This document shows, in pieces, positions 62,201-64,000 of a DNA stretch of 64,000 bases. The DNA comes from Psychrobacillus sp044762745 (GTDB lineage Bacteria > Bacillota > Bacilli > Bacillales_A > Planococcaceae). Location: the NCBI RefSeq assembly GCF_044762745.1, contig NZ_JBIWEX010000015.1, forward strand, positions 47,061 through 111,060, given 5' to 3'. Numbering within the stretch: position 1 is the stretch's first letter; each line of letters opens with the position of its first letter. Made by a program: the position numbers and the translations under genes. The notes beneath the pieces were generated by a model, which worked only from the letters and a program-made list of their open reading frames with translations, had not been told where the DNA came from and searched no databases.

Positions 62201-62238
62201 AACGAATCCCCACCTGTAAATCAGATGGGGATTCGTTT
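62201..62238 (+). terminator. Terminator of the basic small gene
   Basis: AACGAATCCCCA / TGGGGATTCGTTT stem. Confidence 0.9.
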
Positions 62239-62325
62239 AATATTTTGTTACTTTGATGGGATGAAGAACACACATAACAAATAGAAATTGCGCGATAAAT
62301 GCGGTTATCTTACTTTCTTTACAAT

Positions 62326-62364
62326 AAAAAACGACCAACTCATTTAGAAGAAGGTCGATTTTTT
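62326..62364. terminator. Second terminator hairpin
   Basis: AAAAAACGACC / GGTCGATTTTTT around an 18-base loop; may serve the minus-strand YjcZ gene 3. Confidence 0.8.
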
Positions 62365-62535
62365 AGAAGAGAAGATACTTAAAGGGATTGTAACGATATT
62401 GATTTTACCTACTAAATTAATCATCTCTCTAAAATCGTTAATAAAATAGACAAATAAATTGCCCTACGACTAAAAAGTGATGTTGTCACAGCTGAAGCTC
62501 TCTCGATTAATCCAAATAATCTACATCATTTTTGT

Positions 62536-62655
62536 TTAGTATCTCATAAAAGTTGCTCCAACAATGATTAGTAAGATAAACAATACTACAATCAATACGA
62601 ATGTCGACCCGTTGTTACTGTACCCACCATATGAGCTTTCACCACATCCATACAT
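62536..62655 (-). CDS. YjcZ-family sporulation peptide 3
   Basis: 39 residues: MYGCGESSYGGYSNNGSTFV then LIVVLFILLIIVGATFMRY. Closest to peptide 2 in its Gly/Ser/Tyr head; opposite strand. AAAGGAGTGG upstream. Confidence 0.9.
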   Translation of the reverse strand: MYGCGESSYGGYSNNGSTFVLIVVLFILLIIVGATFMRY

Positions 62656-62869
62656 AATATATCCACTCCTTTCCTAATGATATTTATAGATTATGAAAAA
62701 ATTTTGTTATAGATAAGGTAATTTATCATGTATCGAAGAATTAAATTAGTTGGGTTTTTTAGTGCAAATTTTAACTAAGCGCAGAATTTAGGAAGCTATT
62801 TTCAAATTAGACTTTCAAGAAAAATAATAAAGCCCCACCCACAATTAAGTGAGCAGGACTAATTATTAT

Positions 62870-63096
62870 TTACATTTAAATCGTTGAAGCATTTCTTTAG
62901 AGGGAATTTCGTATTTGAAAAGCACAGGAATCTTAGTCACCCACATGCCACCTCAAACATTATACTGCCCTTCATGATCTTCACGGTAGTTGTATATGCG
63001 ATATTCTTCAGTTGGGTCCAATATTCGAACAAATTCCAATTTCTCACCTTCATCCAACCATAAGTTGATTGGTTTAAGGATTGTGAGCTTGCCTAA
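62870..63096 (-). pseudogene. Decayed gene, C-terminal part with in-frame TGA
   Basis: LTILKPINLWLDEGEKLEFV, RILDPTEEYRIYNYREDHEG, QYNV, stop, GGMWVTKIPVLFKYEIPSKE, MLQRFKCK, stop. No start in frame. Family not recognised. Confidence 0.5.
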
Positions 63097-63492
63097 TTAT
63101 TTTTCTTGAGTTCATCTTTTTTTAGAAAGTAACTATTTTTAAAAATACTACAGGCAGGGGTGTCCAGTGACATTATAGTGGGTAACTCCAAAATTCAATA
63201 ACAGCAACGAAATACGGATGTTTCAAAAAACTTTAATTTACATTATAGTTGGTAACCCAATGGTTTTCGTAATGTTATGGTTTTAACAATACAATAAGCA
63301 GTAATTCTATACTGATGATCGATTATTTCGGAAAGCGAATATTTACCTAAAGCACCCGTTTAACAAGCACTTACAATTCTACTTGCACATTATGGTCGTA
63401 CTACGTTTTAAACACATTAAAATCTTTTCACGAAAAAACACATATTTGAATATAATAAACACAATACGTGTAAGTAATTGGAGGTTAACAGT
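63097..63492. other. Intergenic stretch with a short direct repeat
   Basis: Contains ACATTATAGTgGGTAAC (63172-63187) and ACATTATAGTtGGTAAC (63240-63255), about 68 bases apart. No gene supported. Confidence 0.5.
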
Positions 63493-63762
63493 TTGAAAAA
63501 AGATAGCATATTTTTATTCAATGAAAATCAAGATAATCAAATTCTCCAAACAGACAGTTAAAGTGCTAAACTTGCTGTCATTGGAGAAGCAATAACTACA
63601 TTGAGTGATGCCCTTACCACTATGGCAGCAGTCCTTGCAATAAAAGAAGCACGGCAAGAACAAGGTAATACTGGAGATTATAAAAATATGCAGAAACAGA
63701 TTGATTATTTAACCTCTGAAATAGAAAAAATTAAAAGACAGATGAATCCCCCCAGGAGATAG
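63493..63762 (+). pseudogene. Small conserved Bacillaceae protein gene with premature stop
   Basis: TTG start behind TGGAGG; KKDSIFLFNENQDNQILQTD S, TAA at codon 24, then SAKLAVIGEAITTLSDALTT, MAAVLAIKEARQEQ and QIDYLTSEIEKIKRQMN. Resembles small proteins often (mis)labelled translation initiation factor 2 in Bacillaceae: acidic head, a helical hydrophobic middle and a coiled coil. One codon change (TAA to CAA) would restore it. Confidence 0.6.
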
Positions 63763-63794
63763 GAAAATACTCCCTATTCATACATTTTTGCTAA

Positions 63795-63818
63795 GCATCT
63801 CTCGAGATGTTTTTTTTC
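63795..63818 (+). terminator. Terminator after the small conserved gene
   Basis: CATCTC-TC-GAGATG followed by eight T. Confidence 0.8.
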
Positions 63819-63908
63819 ATTCCCCTTATTCAACTAAACTGCTTCGTTAGTTTAAGTGTACCATTTCACAATGGATTTCTTAGATCTACTTGATGTTTCC
63901 GATAAAAA

Positions 63909-64000
63909 TAAAGTAGGGAAACCATTCTCATGGCTTCCCCCTTATCAAACCGCACGTGCCTTATTAAGGCATACGGCTTACCCATATGTTTACAATGTTA
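63909..64000 (-). ncRNA. Group II intron 3' end (domains V and VI), continues past the window
   Basis: Minus strand at 63947-63979 reads AAGCCGTATGCC-TTAATA-AGGCACGTGCGGTTT (in arms), a domain V hairpin; domain VI GGGGGAAGCCAT-GAGA-ATGGTTTCCC follows. Sequence differs from the intron at 52606, so it is a different intron type. The rest, including any reverse transcriptase, lies to the right of the window. Confidence 0.82.

Overview
The window is low-GC DNA (roughly 35-37 % by eye) with GGAGG-type ribosome binding sites, Zur, CcpA (cre) and CitST-type regulation, a SwrC-like RND pump, a CtaB/CcdC/HelD/MscS gene set and three YjcZ-type sporulation peptides. This points to a spore-forming member of the Bacillales. 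A Caryophanaceae/Planococcaceae relative (Psychrobacillus, Lysinibacillus, Paenisporosarcina) is my inference; no rRNA or tRNA is present to settle it.

Layout. 1-7.2 kb holds metabolic and housekeeping singletons: 2-hydroxyacid dehydrogenase, Eis-like acetyltransferase, a C39-like protein, YpcP-type 5'-3' exonuclease, an FAD oxidoreductase, glutaminase and TrmO. 7.5-10.5 kb is an RND exporter. 11.5-16.1 kb is a zinc-starvation island: a COG0523 metallochaperone, a YcgR-type permease and a YcgQ-type DUF1980 protein in one operon, plus zinc-free ribosomal proteins S14 and L33, with two good Zur boxes and one weaker one. 18.8-25.2 kb is a citrate/tricarboxylate module (CitM, AbrB-family permease, TctC-type binding lipoprotein, CitST) with a perfect cre palindrome before citM. 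26-35 kb carries ctaB, nupC, a yibE/F pair, sstT, a scarred accessory patch and ccdC. 36.3-39.7 kb is a two-component operon with a lipoprotein.

39.8-42.5 kb is a clearly GC-richer secreted GH3 glycosidase gene. It sits behind an AT-rich leader containing a c-di-GMP-I riboswitch and a terminator/RBS-sequestering hairpin that abuts its start codon. 43-51 kb holds a prolyl 4-hydroxylase, two SDR genes sharing a cre-like promoter element opposite a LuxR-type regulator, HelD and MscS. 52.6-53.2 kb is an ORF-less group II intron. 53.4-59.7 kb is an envelope block (DedA, PAP2, sensor kinase/response regulator, NEW3-domain protein, ABC exporter, tandem-PepSY protein). 60-64 kb is sparse: recombinase remnants, YjcZ peptides and the 3' end of a second group II intron.

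No intact new multi-gene defence or biosynthetic system is evident. The most unusual items are the riboswitch-controlled foreign GH3, a dispersed palindromic repeat family, a 1.6-kb accessory block flanked by ~105-bp direct repeats with a chimeric recombination scar beside it, and an unusually high number of genes broken by single stops or frameshifts.
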